DNA from: an uncultured Geobacteraceae bacterium
GTDB taxonomy: Bacteria; Desulfobacterota; Desulfuromonadia; Geobacterales; Pseudopelobacteraceae
Assembly: GCA_903879825.1 (NCBI GenBank)
Contig: CAIRND010000334.1
Location: 1-5,311 of the forward strand
Reading direction: 5' to 3'
DNA length: 5,311 nucleotides
Position 1 is the stretch's first letter. Each line of letters begins with the position of its first letter. Under the pieces are notes generated by a model. The model made no database searches. It had not been told where the DNA came from and was given only the letters and a program-made list of their open reading frames with translations. Both the position numbers and the translations under genes were made by a program. This document shows positions 1 to 5,311 of this stretch, one piece after another.

Positions 1-1442
1 GCGAAAAATATGGAAAGCTTACAGAAGCCGAAATTCAGGAGGCTTCGGATAGCATTGAGGGAAAACGGGCTACTGAACAAGATGTCGAGGATAAGCTGAA
101 TGATAAAGAATCCGCGCAGCTTGGGGAGTCTCACGCCAAAAGATCAATGGATGAAGCATCGAAAAAGCTGATCGAGCTGAAATCCACCCACTCATCATTA
201 TCAGTGACTCTGTTCAGTGGCGATCAGGCAACCTGTCGTGAACAGGAGGTTAAGCTTTCCGCAGATGTTGAAGCTTCAAGCAAATGCATAACTAATTTGG
301 AACATGCCATATCCTCCAGGATAATCGAAATTGAAAAAGAGGCAGGTCGAGTTAAATTGTTAACAAGCCTTGCCAGTCAAGAGGATGTGGAGAATGAGCC
401 CGAGATCGAAGCCGAACCGTTTACGACTGATACGGAGGCGGAGAGCGAGCTGAAAGCAGCGCGCAAGGCAAAATCAACGGCGGAAGAAAAAGTACAATAT
501 ATTTATGATAAATTGAAACGGTTTAGTAATGATCTTGCAAAACTTCTTGATGACCCGCTCTGTGCACCGATTCCTCAAGTGGTTACAAGCATTAAGGAAG
601 AACTGCACCGTTGCGAAAGTGTACTGACAGAAGGGATCGAAGACTTGATCGGGCACGTACAATATGCCATGGCACCGCTATCCCATGAGCTTGATACTCT
701 GGAACAGAAAAAAAATATTGTAGTCACTGAGGTCATGCATGATGTCAAAAAGGCGCTCATTCTTCTCTCGAACCTTGAAAAGAAAAGCCGAATCCCGTCG
801 CTTGGCGGGATATGGCACAATTGGACAAACCGATCATTTATACGGTTCAGAACATCCGTAAGCCCGGATACTGAACAATCTCGGCTTGCCGTGGCTGGTA
901 CCGTTACTCGCCTTGCCCAGGCAGAAGGCAAGCTTCCTGCCGGAGCAGTAATTGTCCAGACCGCTCTTTCCGAACTACTTGGCAACGCTTATACCATTGA
1001 AACTTTGAAACCGGACACCTCGCCAAGCACCACCTATGTTGGTGTAGGCCATCCTGAAGGACTACATTCGTGGTCAGGAGGGCAAAAGCTTTCCGGTTCA
1101 GTGCTCTTTTACATGGCAATGTGCAACCTGTTATCGTTTGAAGGGCAGTCCGGCGGAATACTTCTTATGGACAATCCGTTTGGAGCCTGCAATCACATTG
1201 AGTTTGTGCGACTGATTGTTACGTTAACCCGTCAATACGGTATTCAGATGATTGCCTACACTCCAACTGAAAACATGGAAATCCGCAGACTATACCCGGT
1301 AAATGTCCTTATCAGAAAAGGTGGAGCAGCTGGCATCGTTAAACGTACCGGGCACACACTTGTTCAGCAGGACAAGACGATTTACAACGAGGGTGAAATA
1401 ACAACCCTTGTGATTCATCCCGAGGCTCCACATGCGCCCTGA
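1..1442 (+). CDS. jetC: JetC-like SMC/MukB-family ATPase, C-terminal part (5' end outside window)
   Basis: The reading frame is open from the window edge to a TGA at 1440-1442, giving 479 visible residues; the N-terminal head with Walker A lies to the left. Roughly the first 260 visible residues are charged, Lys/Glu-rich and coiled-coil-like. The C-terminal ATPase head begins near residue 263. It has an ABC signature, WSGGQKLSG, at residues 357-365, and a Walker B strand, ILLMDNPFG, with Asp390. The order coiled coil, signature, Walker B is that of SMC/MukB/Rad50 proteins. The catalytic Glu usual after the Walker B Asp is Asn here. The stop overlaps the next gene, a JetD-like Toprim protein, by 11 bp. 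That pairing suggests the SMC-like subunit of a Wadjet-type anti-plasmid complex, which would extrude DNA loops using ATP. The family (SMC-like ATPase) is secure. The JetC assignment rests mainly on the neighbour, and the Wadjet type cannot be set without the upstream genes. Confidence 0.75.
   Translation, partial: EKYGKLTEAEIQEASDSIEGKRATEQDVEDKLNDKESAQLGESHAKRSMDEASKKLIELKSTHSSLSVTLFSGDQATCREQEVKLSADVEASSKCITNLEHAISSRIIEIEKEAGRVKLLTSLASQEDVENEPEIEAEPFTTDTEAESELKAARKAKSTAEEKVQYIYDKLKRFSNDLAKLLDDPLCAPIPQVVTSIKEELHRCESVLTEGIEDLIGHVQYAMAPLSHELDTLEQKKNIVVTEVMHDVKKALILLSNLEKKSRIPSLGGIWHNWTNRSFIRFRTSVSPDTEQSRLAVAGTVTRLAQAEGKLPAGAVIVQTALSELLGNAYTIETLKPDTSPSTTYVGVGHPEGLHSWSGGQKLSGSVLFYMAMCNLLSFEGQSGGILLMDNPFGACNHIEFVRLIVTLTRQYGIQMIAYTPTENMEIRRLYPVNVLIRKGGAAGIVKRTGHTLVQQDKTIYNEGEITTLVIHPEAPHAP
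1422..1442 (+). promoter_or_regulatory. Translational coupling site between jetC-like and jetD-like genes
   Basis: GAGG at 1422-1425 sits 6 bp before ATG 1432, and the upstream stop TGA ends at 1442. The ribosome binding site and start of the second gene therefore lie inside the first. This arrangement favours fixed stoichiometry of the two subunits from one transcript. Confidence 0.6.
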
Positions 1443-2448
1443 GTCACAACACTTCTTGACAGCTCTGGAGTTTGGCAAAACGTATCTGTCTGAGTTATGG
1501 CAACGGCTTTCATTGGTTATGACTCTGGAGCCAGGAAAGCAGAGAGAAACGCTAAGGCTGATATTGGATGAGCTACACGATGGTTCGCTCATTGAATATC
1601 CAAAATCGCAACAGTTGTGGGACAGGAGTGCTCTACCGCATCTGCCGGAGTGGGTAAATAAGTCGAGGTCAAAAAAGGAACGGAAATTCGCAGGTAGCCT
1701 CATCTGGTCGCCGGAGTTATCGTTTCTTGCCGACAAAAGCGTGCGTCCGGACTCACTGTGGTTGGCCGTTGACGCTTGGTTAAAGAAGACCCGTGGAAGC
1801 GAGCTAACAATAAAGCCGCTCAGGGAGCGCTCTCTTGATATTTTCGACGATGAGAAAACACTTGATGTCTTAGTGACGACACTTCCGTTCAAAAACCGCT
1901 GTATCACTCTTGAAACCCTTGGTTGTTTCTATGTACCGGAGCCAATTCCGTGGCTTCCGGGGCCAGTTGGCAGCGAATCCAGGCATGGACTCTGCGTTGA
2001 AAATTCCACTACGTACGACACTCTGTGCCGATTCAACAAGGATGCTGGCCTGTGGGCTTTTGTGGCTTACGGTCGCGGCAACGGGTTTGCCTCTATGGCC
2101 GATGGAATCGCGGTAGTGGTTGAATCTTATAGTCACAACCGGCTAATGTATTTTGGCGATGCAGACCTTGAAGGGATCGAGATAGCTGCGCGGGGCGCAA
2201 AACGGCTCTTGGAGCTTGGAATTACAGTTGAGCTGGACCATCGGCTTTACAATCTCCTGGATAAATTTGGGCATGTGGTGGCGTCAAAAACAGGAGGAGA
2301 AGTATCGGAGGGTGCAGCCAGACTTCTTGCAGGAGCGGAACTGAGCAGTTTATCCGATATGTTCATGCGTTACCAACGAATTGCTCAGGAATGGGCAGGA
2401 CTGGAAGCTTTGAAAATTACGTTCAATCCAGCGCAACCGGATGACTAA
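1432..2448 (+). CDS. jetD: JetD-like Toprim nuclease subunit of a Wadjet-type system (DUF2220-like)
   Basis: This 338-residue protein probably starts at ATG 1432: GAGG lies 6 bp upstream inside the preceding gene, and the 11-bp overlap implies translational coupling. The C-terminal half carries Toprim-like features: CVEN with Glu190, a glycine-rich YGRGNGF turn at 213-219, and YFGDADLEG at 240-248 with Asp243 and Asp245 as the DxD metal-binding pair. A late RIAQEW stretch at 316-321 resembles the conserved Gln-Glu near the end of JetD proteins. The N-terminal half (1-150) is Trp- and charge-rich, with SLIWSPELSF at 89-98, and may be the JetC-contacting region by analogy with JetD. In known Wadjet systems JetD is related to the topoisomerase VI A subunit (Spo11 fold) and cleaves plasmid DNA held by the SMC-like complex. 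All presumed metal ligands are present and no frameshift is seen. Assignment is from motifs and gene order, not from a search. Confidence 0.78.
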   Translation: MRPESQHFLTALEFGKTYLSELWQRLSLVMTLEPGKQRETLRLILDELHDGSLIEYPKSQQLWDRSALPHLPEWVNKSRSKKERKFAGSLIWSPELSFLADKSVRPDSLWLAVDAWLKKTRGSELTIKPLRERSLDIFDDEKTLDVLVTTLPFKNRCITLETLGCFYVPEPIPWLPGPVGSESRHGLCVENSTTYDTLCRFNKDAGLWAFVAYGRGNGFASMADGIAVVVESYSHNRLMYFGDADLEGIEIAARGAKRLLELGITVELDHRLYNLLDKFGHVVASKTGGEVSEGAARLLAGAELSSLSDMFMRYQRIAQEWAGLEALKITFNPAQPDD

Positions 2449-2546
2449 TAAATTAAACATATGTGGATCGGCTTCTGGGTATGCCTTGTTGAAATCCGTA
2501 TAGAATTTCACGAAAAGTTCCAAATTGTAATTTCATCGAATCGTAG

Positions 2547-2594
2547 TAAGAACGAAACCGCCGTAGGCAAATGCTTCCGGCGGTTTCGTTCTTA
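2547..2594 (+). terminator. Long perfect hairpin, probable intrinsic terminator after jetD
   Basis: TAAGAACGAAACCGCCG (2547-2563) and CGGCGGTTTCGTTCTTA (2578-2594) are exact reverse complements, forming a 17-bp stem around a 14-nt loop. Part of the loop can pair further. The GC-rich core followed by a T-rich right arm and GTTTAT suits a terminator. There is no clean run of six or more T, and the symmetry means it could work in both directions. It starts about 100 bp after the jetD stop, with no gene between. Confidence 0.6.
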
Positions 2595-2608
2595 GTTTAT
2601 GAGCTATT

Positions 2609-2639
2609 GGTACAAACTCCTGGTACAACACCGGTACAA
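2609..2639. repeat. Three GGTACAA direct repeats
   Basis: GGTACAA occurs at 2609-2615, 2622-2628 and 2633-2639, with start-to-start spacings of 13 and 11 bp. The flanks are also alike (TGGTACAAAC, TGGTACAACA, CGGTACAACG). They lie 15 bp after the hairpin. Close spacing near one helical turn suggests a repeated protein-binding site, such as recombinase arm sites or operator half-sites. No partner gene is visible, so the role is unknown. Confidence 0.5.
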
Positions 2640-2740
2640 CGGTTTTCACTGATGAATTCCATTGTTAATGATGCTTTTTAAGAGTTCAATAAATGATCAT
2701 ATAAATCAATAATATACATCGATAAAATAGTGTTATTCCC

Positions 2741-2770
2741 TTTACATCACTGATTTTGAACGGTGATAAG
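2741..2770 (+). promoter_or_regulatory. Weak sigma-70-like promoter candidate with overlapping dyad
   Basis: TTTACA (2741-2746) and GATAAG (2765-2770) are separated by 18 bp and match the -35 and -10 consensus at five and four positions. ATCAC (2746-2750) and GTGAT (2763-2767) form an inverted repeat between them. It could drive the Rieske gene with a long leader of over 300 nt. Such matches are common in AT-rich DNA, so confidence is low. Confidence 0.2.
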
Positions 2771-2953
2771 ATGAAAACTTCATTGGTTCCATCGCTGCAC
2801 GTTCTGTTGAAGTTGACTGCTGCTGGCCACAACAATTTGCATTTTCAATAGGTGCGTCGTAACTTGATTTATTTAGCAGAGAGCGTGCAAATCATGCTAA
2901 ACGTTTAAATTACAGTTAGTTATCTGTTGGTATGGGATTGAACTCTGAAAACA

Positions 2954-2972
2954 ACAGGTATTCGATGCCTGT
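2954..2972. promoter_or_regulatory. Operator-like imperfect palindrome upstream of the Rieske gene
   Basis: ACAGGTA (2954-2960) and TGCCTGT (2966-2972) are inverted with one mismatch around TTCGA, giving a 19-bp dyad. TATGAT follows at 2974-2979 and could be a -10 element, although no good -35 is placed 17 bp before it. The position 131 bp before the Rieske start suits a regulator site. No regulator is identified. Confidence 0.25.
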
Positions 2973-3091
2973 GTATGATTATTTTTTAGGCACGATGCTG
3001 TAAAAACGGCGTGTAGGCAGATCATGGCAATAAGAGCGATTGACGAGGATTGTGTTTTTCAGGTAGGTTCTATTATTCGGAATGACTAACA

Positions 3092-3098
3092 GAGGGGG
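3092..3098 (+). promoter_or_regulatory. Strong Shine-Dalgarno for the Rieske gene
   Basis: GAGGGGG lies 5 bp before ATG 3104. It fixes the start and shows the gene is meant to be well translated. Confidence 0.7.
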
Positions 3099-3103
3099 AA
3101 TAC

Positions 3104-3397
3104 ATGGATATCGTTGCTAAAATCAGCGAAGTGCCAAATTTTGGATCAAAGGTTGTTTCTGTCTCCGGCAGGGAAATTCTCCTGGTCAATGTTAAAGGAG
3201 TCATCTATGCCGTTGAGAATGAATGCCCACATCAGGGGAGTCCGATGAATGCTGCAACCGTCAAGGATGGTTACATCTCCTGCCCACGTCACGGCTATCG
3301 TTTCAGCCTGACGAACGGAAAATGTGCGGAACATCCGGATTGCACTCTGGTGACTTTTCCCGTGCAACTGGATGGGGATGATATTTTAGTTGGTTAA
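3104..3397 (+). CDS. Small Rieske [2Fe-2S] ferredoxin
   Basis: This 97-residue soluble protein has one Rieske domain. The cluster ligands are complete: CPH (Cys41, His43) and CPRH (Cys60, His63), which is C-x-H-x16-C-x2-H. Hydrophobic strands precede and follow them, as expected for the all-beta fold. There is no signal peptide or membrane anchor, so it acts in the cytoplasm, unlike the Rieske subunit of cytochrome bc complexes. The size fits NirD-like or dioxygenase-type ferredoxins that pass electrons between a reductase and an oxidoreductase. No partner is encoded on the same strand, so the redox partner is unknown. The start is set by a strong GAGGGGG. The last 12 bp overlap the end of the convergent minus-strand gene. 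Two extra cysteines (74 and 80) lie after the cluster motif. Confidence 0.9.
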   Translation: MDIVAKISEVPNFGSKVVSVSGREILLVNVKGVIYAVENECPHQGSPMNAATVKDGYISCPRHGYRFSLTNGKCAEHPDCTLVTFPVQLDGDDILVG

Positions 3398-3934
3398 CGT
3401 TACGGAGAGAAGAACCCTGTCGCCGCAATCGGCCATACTATCCGGCACAACAGGCAGGTGCTGCAGCAATTCATCGAACACGCTGCGTTCCAGCAGAATG
3501 CCACGGGCGAGAACCAGCGGGCCGACTTCGGCCAGCAGCAGATTGAAAAGTTTTAGCGTCACGGTTCCCTTGCCGTGGGTCATCGGGCCGTCCTGTGCCA
3601 GTTGGCTGATCCCGTGGCGCAGTGCCGCGTAGAAACCGCCCCGCCTCATGGTGGCTCCCACCAGTCCAGGCATTGCCGCTGAAAGGGCAATGCGCGAACC
3701 ATTGCAAATAATCGCATGATCAAGATCATCAACCGGCTGATTGTCGAGGAATACCGTCGTTATGCGGTCGGTCACATAGGTTTCCGGGATGGCAAACTGA
3801 TCGCAGAGCAGGCTTTTTAGCGGACAGCCGACATCAACCAGTACCGCGACCCCCTTCTGGAGGATCGGGTAAAAAAGTGCGAGTTGCGTCTGCTCTAATT
3901 CTAAAACCTGTCGTGTCAGGATCATATCAGCCAT
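3386..3934 (-). CDS. Uncharacterised 182-residue protein of the AOR cluster, possible MoaD-like domain
   Basis: I do not recognise a named family. ATG 3934 is preferred because GGGAG (3943-3947) lies 8 bp upstream; a GTG at 3943 would overlap that site. The protein has no signal peptide or membrane segment. Residues about 32-93 resemble the neighbouring MoaD-like protein: a strand, a helix-like GCPLKSLLCDQFAIP, then a strand and turn VFLDNQPVDDLDHAI, then NGSRIALSAAMPG. The last aligns with DGSRVALFPPIGG at the MoaD C-terminus. Here the chain continues about 90 residues further through ATMRRGGFYAAL, so there is no free terminal Gly-Gly to be activated. It lies 39 bp after the MoaD-like stop on the same strand, as the third gene counted from aor. 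It may be a partner or assembly factor for the tungsten enzyme, or a non-conjugating MoaD relative; both are inference. The coding region is intact. Confidence 0.75.
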   Translation of the reverse strand: MADMILTRQVLELEQTQLALFYPILQKGVAVLVDVGCPLKSLLCDQFAIPETYVTDRITTVFLDNQPVDDLDHAIICNGSRIALSAAMPGLVGATMRRGGFYAALRHGISQLAQDGPMTHGKGTVTLKLFNLLLAEVGPLVLARGILLERSVFDELLQHLPVVPDSMADCGDRVLLSVTLTN

Positions 3935-3973
3935 TATATTCACTCCCGCTACGTGTCTGACCGCTGCTGCTTG

Positions 3974-4219
3974 TCACCCTCCACCGATAGGGGGAAAGAG
4001 AGCCACACGGCTGCCGTCGCTTACGACAAAATTCTCCGGCTCGCCATGGTTGTTGACCATGACGATCAGCGGCATGGTTGGATTGATACCCACCAGATCC
4101 CTCAGTTGGCGGATGGTGCTGCCTGTCGGGGCGTCCAGATAAAACTCTTTCTTGCCATGTGAAGGAAGGGCGGGGTTGTCGCAAACAAGGCCGGCAAAAA
4201 GGGCTATTTCAACATTCAT
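3974..4219 (-). CDS. moaD: MoaD/ThiS-family sulfur carrier protein of the AOR cluster
   Basis: This 81-residue protein has the length of MoaD and ends in DGSRVALFPPIGGG, the exposed C-terminal Gly-Gly tail typical of the family. In MoaD that tail is adenylated by a MoeB-type enzyme and carries the thiocarboxylate that MPT synthase uses to build the molybdopterin dithiolene. A helix-like stretch (STIRQLRDLVGINP, 34-47) and the strand LIVMVNN (51-57) fit a beta-grasp fold. ATG 4219 is chosen because GGTGA (4225-4229) is 5 bp upstream and the length is then canonical. The frame stays open to a TTG at 4261, but that start falls inside the terminator hairpin. Being next to aor, it probably serves the tungstopterin of that enzyme rather than a general molybdenum pool. 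No MoaE or MoeB gene is visible. Confidence 0.88.
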   Translation of the reverse strand: MNVEIALFAGLVCDNPALPSHGKKEFYLDAPTGSTIRQLRDLVGINPTMPLIVMVNNHGEPENFVVSDGSRVALFPPIGGG

Positions 4220-4237
4220 ACAATTCACCAAGAAGAA

Positions 4238-4269
4238 ACGCGGGGTTGAATCTGCATTCAACCCCGCGT
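4238..4269 (-). terminator. Intrinsic terminator between aor and the moaD-like gene
   Basis: On the minus strand ACGCGGGGTTGAAT and ATTCAACCCCGCGT form a perfect 14-bp stem with the 4-nt loop GCAG, followed by TTTCTTCTT. This is a textbook rho-independent shape on the strand of aor, beginning 12 bp after its stop. The T tract is broken by C residues, so some readthrough to the two downstream genes is plausible. Confidence 0.85.
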
Positions 4270-4281
4270 CCGTTCAATACA

Positions 4282-5311
4282 TTACCAGTTAAATAATTCG
4301 TCCAGTTCCTCATCTTTCATCATGAAGGTCTGGTTGTGGGGGGCAATCGGCTCTTTGTAGAAAAAGCGCGGTAATCGGTCATGGTGCTTGGTGAAACCGG
4401 CACGGGTATTGAAATCACGCTCGGCGGAAAGCACTTTTTTGCCAAGAGCGACCACGTCATCACCGGTCATGGTGATGCCATGGAAAGAGCCAAGCATGTC
4501 GAGCAGAGCCTGGAACGTTTCGGGTTGATCCAGGATGGCGAAGGCTATGAACAGACACATGCCGGTGGAGTCAATGGCAGCAGTTGCGATCTGCAGGTTG
4601 CGGGATAACTCGATCTGTCCTTCTGTTTTAAGTGGATCAACATCACCGCCGACTTTAAGGATGTTGGTGGCAATGGCATAGCCGATGGTGTGGTCAGCGC
4701 CCTGGGTAGAGGTGGCGTAGGTAACGCCAATACCCTGAATCGCACGCGGATCGTAGGCCGGAAGAGCCTGGTCCTTGACCACCGCTACCCGCTCGACGCC
4801 GAACACTTTTCCGGTAATAGCAGCACCGCTGCCGAGAACACGACCAAGCGGCGTTCCCTGAGCGACCTCTTCCATCAGACGGATGGCTGCGGCATCATCA
4901 CCAAACTCCGCCAGACCTGCATCCATAGCCACGCCGATCGTGACCCCCATTTCGATGGTATCGACACCGATATTGTCGTCGATATAATCCAGCCGGGCAA
5001 CCGTATCAAGATTTGAGATGCCGCAATGGCCGCCATGCGACCAGACGGTTTCATACTCAGGTTGTTTGGTGACATAATTGCCGTCTTTATCGTTAAAAAC
5101 GCCGGAGCACTGGATGACACAGCCGCGATGGCAGCCGTGAGTGGCTGATCCGCCTCGTGAGATTTCAAGTGCCGCCTGTGTTTCACCGCTCAGGTTGGCT
5201 GACTCAGCAAACTGACCTGATTTGAAGTTGTTGGTCGGATAACCGCCCGCTTCGTTCAGGACATTGGTCAGCACGTTGGTACCGTAGGCGGGCAGGCCTT
5301 CGCCGGTGACC
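4282..5311 (-). CDS. aor: Tungsten-dependent aldehyde:ferredoxin oxidoreductase, C-terminal part (5' end outside window)
   Basis: The frame is open to the window edge, showing 342 residues; a GTG at 5274 is an internal Val, not the start. By comparison with the 605-residue Pyrococcus furiosus enzyme about 230 N-terminal residues are missing. CHRGCVIQC at 60-68 provides three cysteines of the [4Fe-4S] cluster, and DSTGMC (Cys252) gives the fourth, as in the P. furiosus pattern Cys288/291/295/494. DPRAIQG (187-193) and YATSTQGADHT (198-208) are the pterin-binding stretches typical of the family, and His207 matches the expected catalytic His region. QPEYETVW (83-90) holds the Glu residues expected near the active site. 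The enzyme oxidises aldehydes to carboxylates and reduces ferredoxin in the cytoplasm using a tungsten bis-pterin. A relative with other substrates cannot be excluded, as the family also includes BamB-type benzoyl-CoA reductase subunits. A terminator and a MoaD-like gene follow. Confidence 0.93.
   Translation of the reverse strand, partial: VTGEGLPAYGTNVLTNVLNEAGGYPTNNFKSGQFAESANLSGETQAALEISRGGSATHGCHRGCVIQCSGVFNDKDGNYVTKQPEYETVWSHGGHCGISNLDTVARLDYIDDNIGVDTIEMGVTIGVAMDAGLAEFGDDAAAIRLMEEVAQGTPLGRVLGSGAAITGKVFGVERVAVVKDQALPAYDPRAIQGIGVTYATSTQGADHTIGYAIATNILKVGGDVDPLKTEGQIELSRNLQIATAAIDSTGMCLFIAFAILDQPETFQALLDMLGSFHGITMTGDDVVALGKKVLSAERDFNTRAGFTKHHDRLPRFFYKEPIAPHNQTFMMKDEELDELFNW

Larger units (their letters stand above)
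2449..3103. other. Non-coding gap between the defence pair and the Rieske gene
   Basis: No ORF with convincing coding character was found in these 655 bp on either strand. In order it holds a 17-bp-stem hairpin, three GGTACAA direct repeats, an AT-rich stretch at about 2650-2745, and scattered dyads that could be operator sites for the Rieske gene. No tRNA, integrase or insertion-sequence end was recognised. The length and AT-richness fit the edge of an acquired island or a decayed gene, but nothing in it proves either. Confidence 0.6.

Noticed and set aside
575..985. Long minus-strand ORFs opposite the jet genes
   Set aside because: They are antisense shadows of the ATPase frame, with Ser/Arg-rich composition and no motif.
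2533..2664. Minus-strand open stretch of about 43 codons through the repeats and hairpin
   Set aside because: It has no good start or ribosome binding site. Its codons are mostly the hairpin arms and GGTACAA repeats, so it is better explained as non-coding structure.
2819..2842. TGGCC...TTGCA resembling a sigma-54 promoter
   Set aside because: The gap between GG and GC is 12 nt; sigma-54 sites need 10, so the spacing is wrong.
2771..2851. A 26-codon + strand ORF starting ATG at 2771 with GGTGAT just upstream
   Set aside because: It is very short, has no recognisable motif, and the GGTGAT also belongs to a dyad. Chance ORFs of this size are expected in such a gap.
2898..2907. TAAACGTTTA palindrome
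   Set aside because: A 10-bp AT-rich palindrome is frequent by chance, and no regulator or second copy supports it as an operator.
4220..4261. Upstream TTG start for the MoaD-like gene, adding 14 residues
   Set aside because: It lies in the terminator stem and lacks its own ribosome binding site. The ATG at 4219 has GGTGA upstream and gives the usual 81-residue length.
4690..5016. Plus-strand ORFs inside the AOR gene
   Set aside because: They run opposite a frame with clear AOR motifs and have no family features of their own.

Overview
The window joins two unrelated gene sets across a 655-bp non-coding gap. The organism is most likely an anaerobic bacterium of the Geobacter/Desulfuromonas/Pelobacter type. 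That is an inference from the tungsten aldehyde:ferredoxin oxidoreductase (AOR) gene with its own MoaD-like gene; no rRNA, tRNA or other phylogenetic marker is present.

Left block (1-2448, + strand). The 3' part of a large coiled-coil ATPase gene of the SMC/MukB type runs in from outside the window. It overlaps by 11 bp (ATG...TGA) a 338-residue protein with a Toprim-type fold related to the topoisomerase VI A subunit. The pair matches the last two genes, jetC and jetD, of a Wadjet-type anti-plasmid defence operon. JetA- and JetB-like genes would be expected to the left and cannot be seen. In Wadjet, the SMC-like complex extrudes loops on circular DNA and JetD cuts it. The ATPase carries Asp-Asn where a Walker B Asp-Glu is usual.

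Middle (2449-3103). This region holds no convincing gene. It contains a perfect 17-bp-stem hairpin that probably ends the jet transcript, three GGTACAA direct repeats just after it, an AT-rich stretch and some weak promoter- or operator-like dyads. It may mark the edge of the defence island.

Right block (3104-5311). A small Rieske [2Fe-2S] ferredoxin gene on + converges with a minus-strand cluster and overlaps its last gene by 12 bp. Read on the minus strand, the cluster is: an AOR gene (its 5' part lies beyond the window), a strong intrinsic terminator, an 81-residue MoaD-like sulfur carrier ending in GGG, and a 182-residue uncharacterised protein. The middle of that last protein looks like a second, degenerate MoaD/beta-grasp domain without the terminal Gly-Gly. 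The AOR would reduce ferredoxin while oxidising aldehydes with a tungstopterin cofactor, and the MoaD-like protein plausibly supplies the dithiolene sulfur. The 182-residue protein is the least explained gene in the window.
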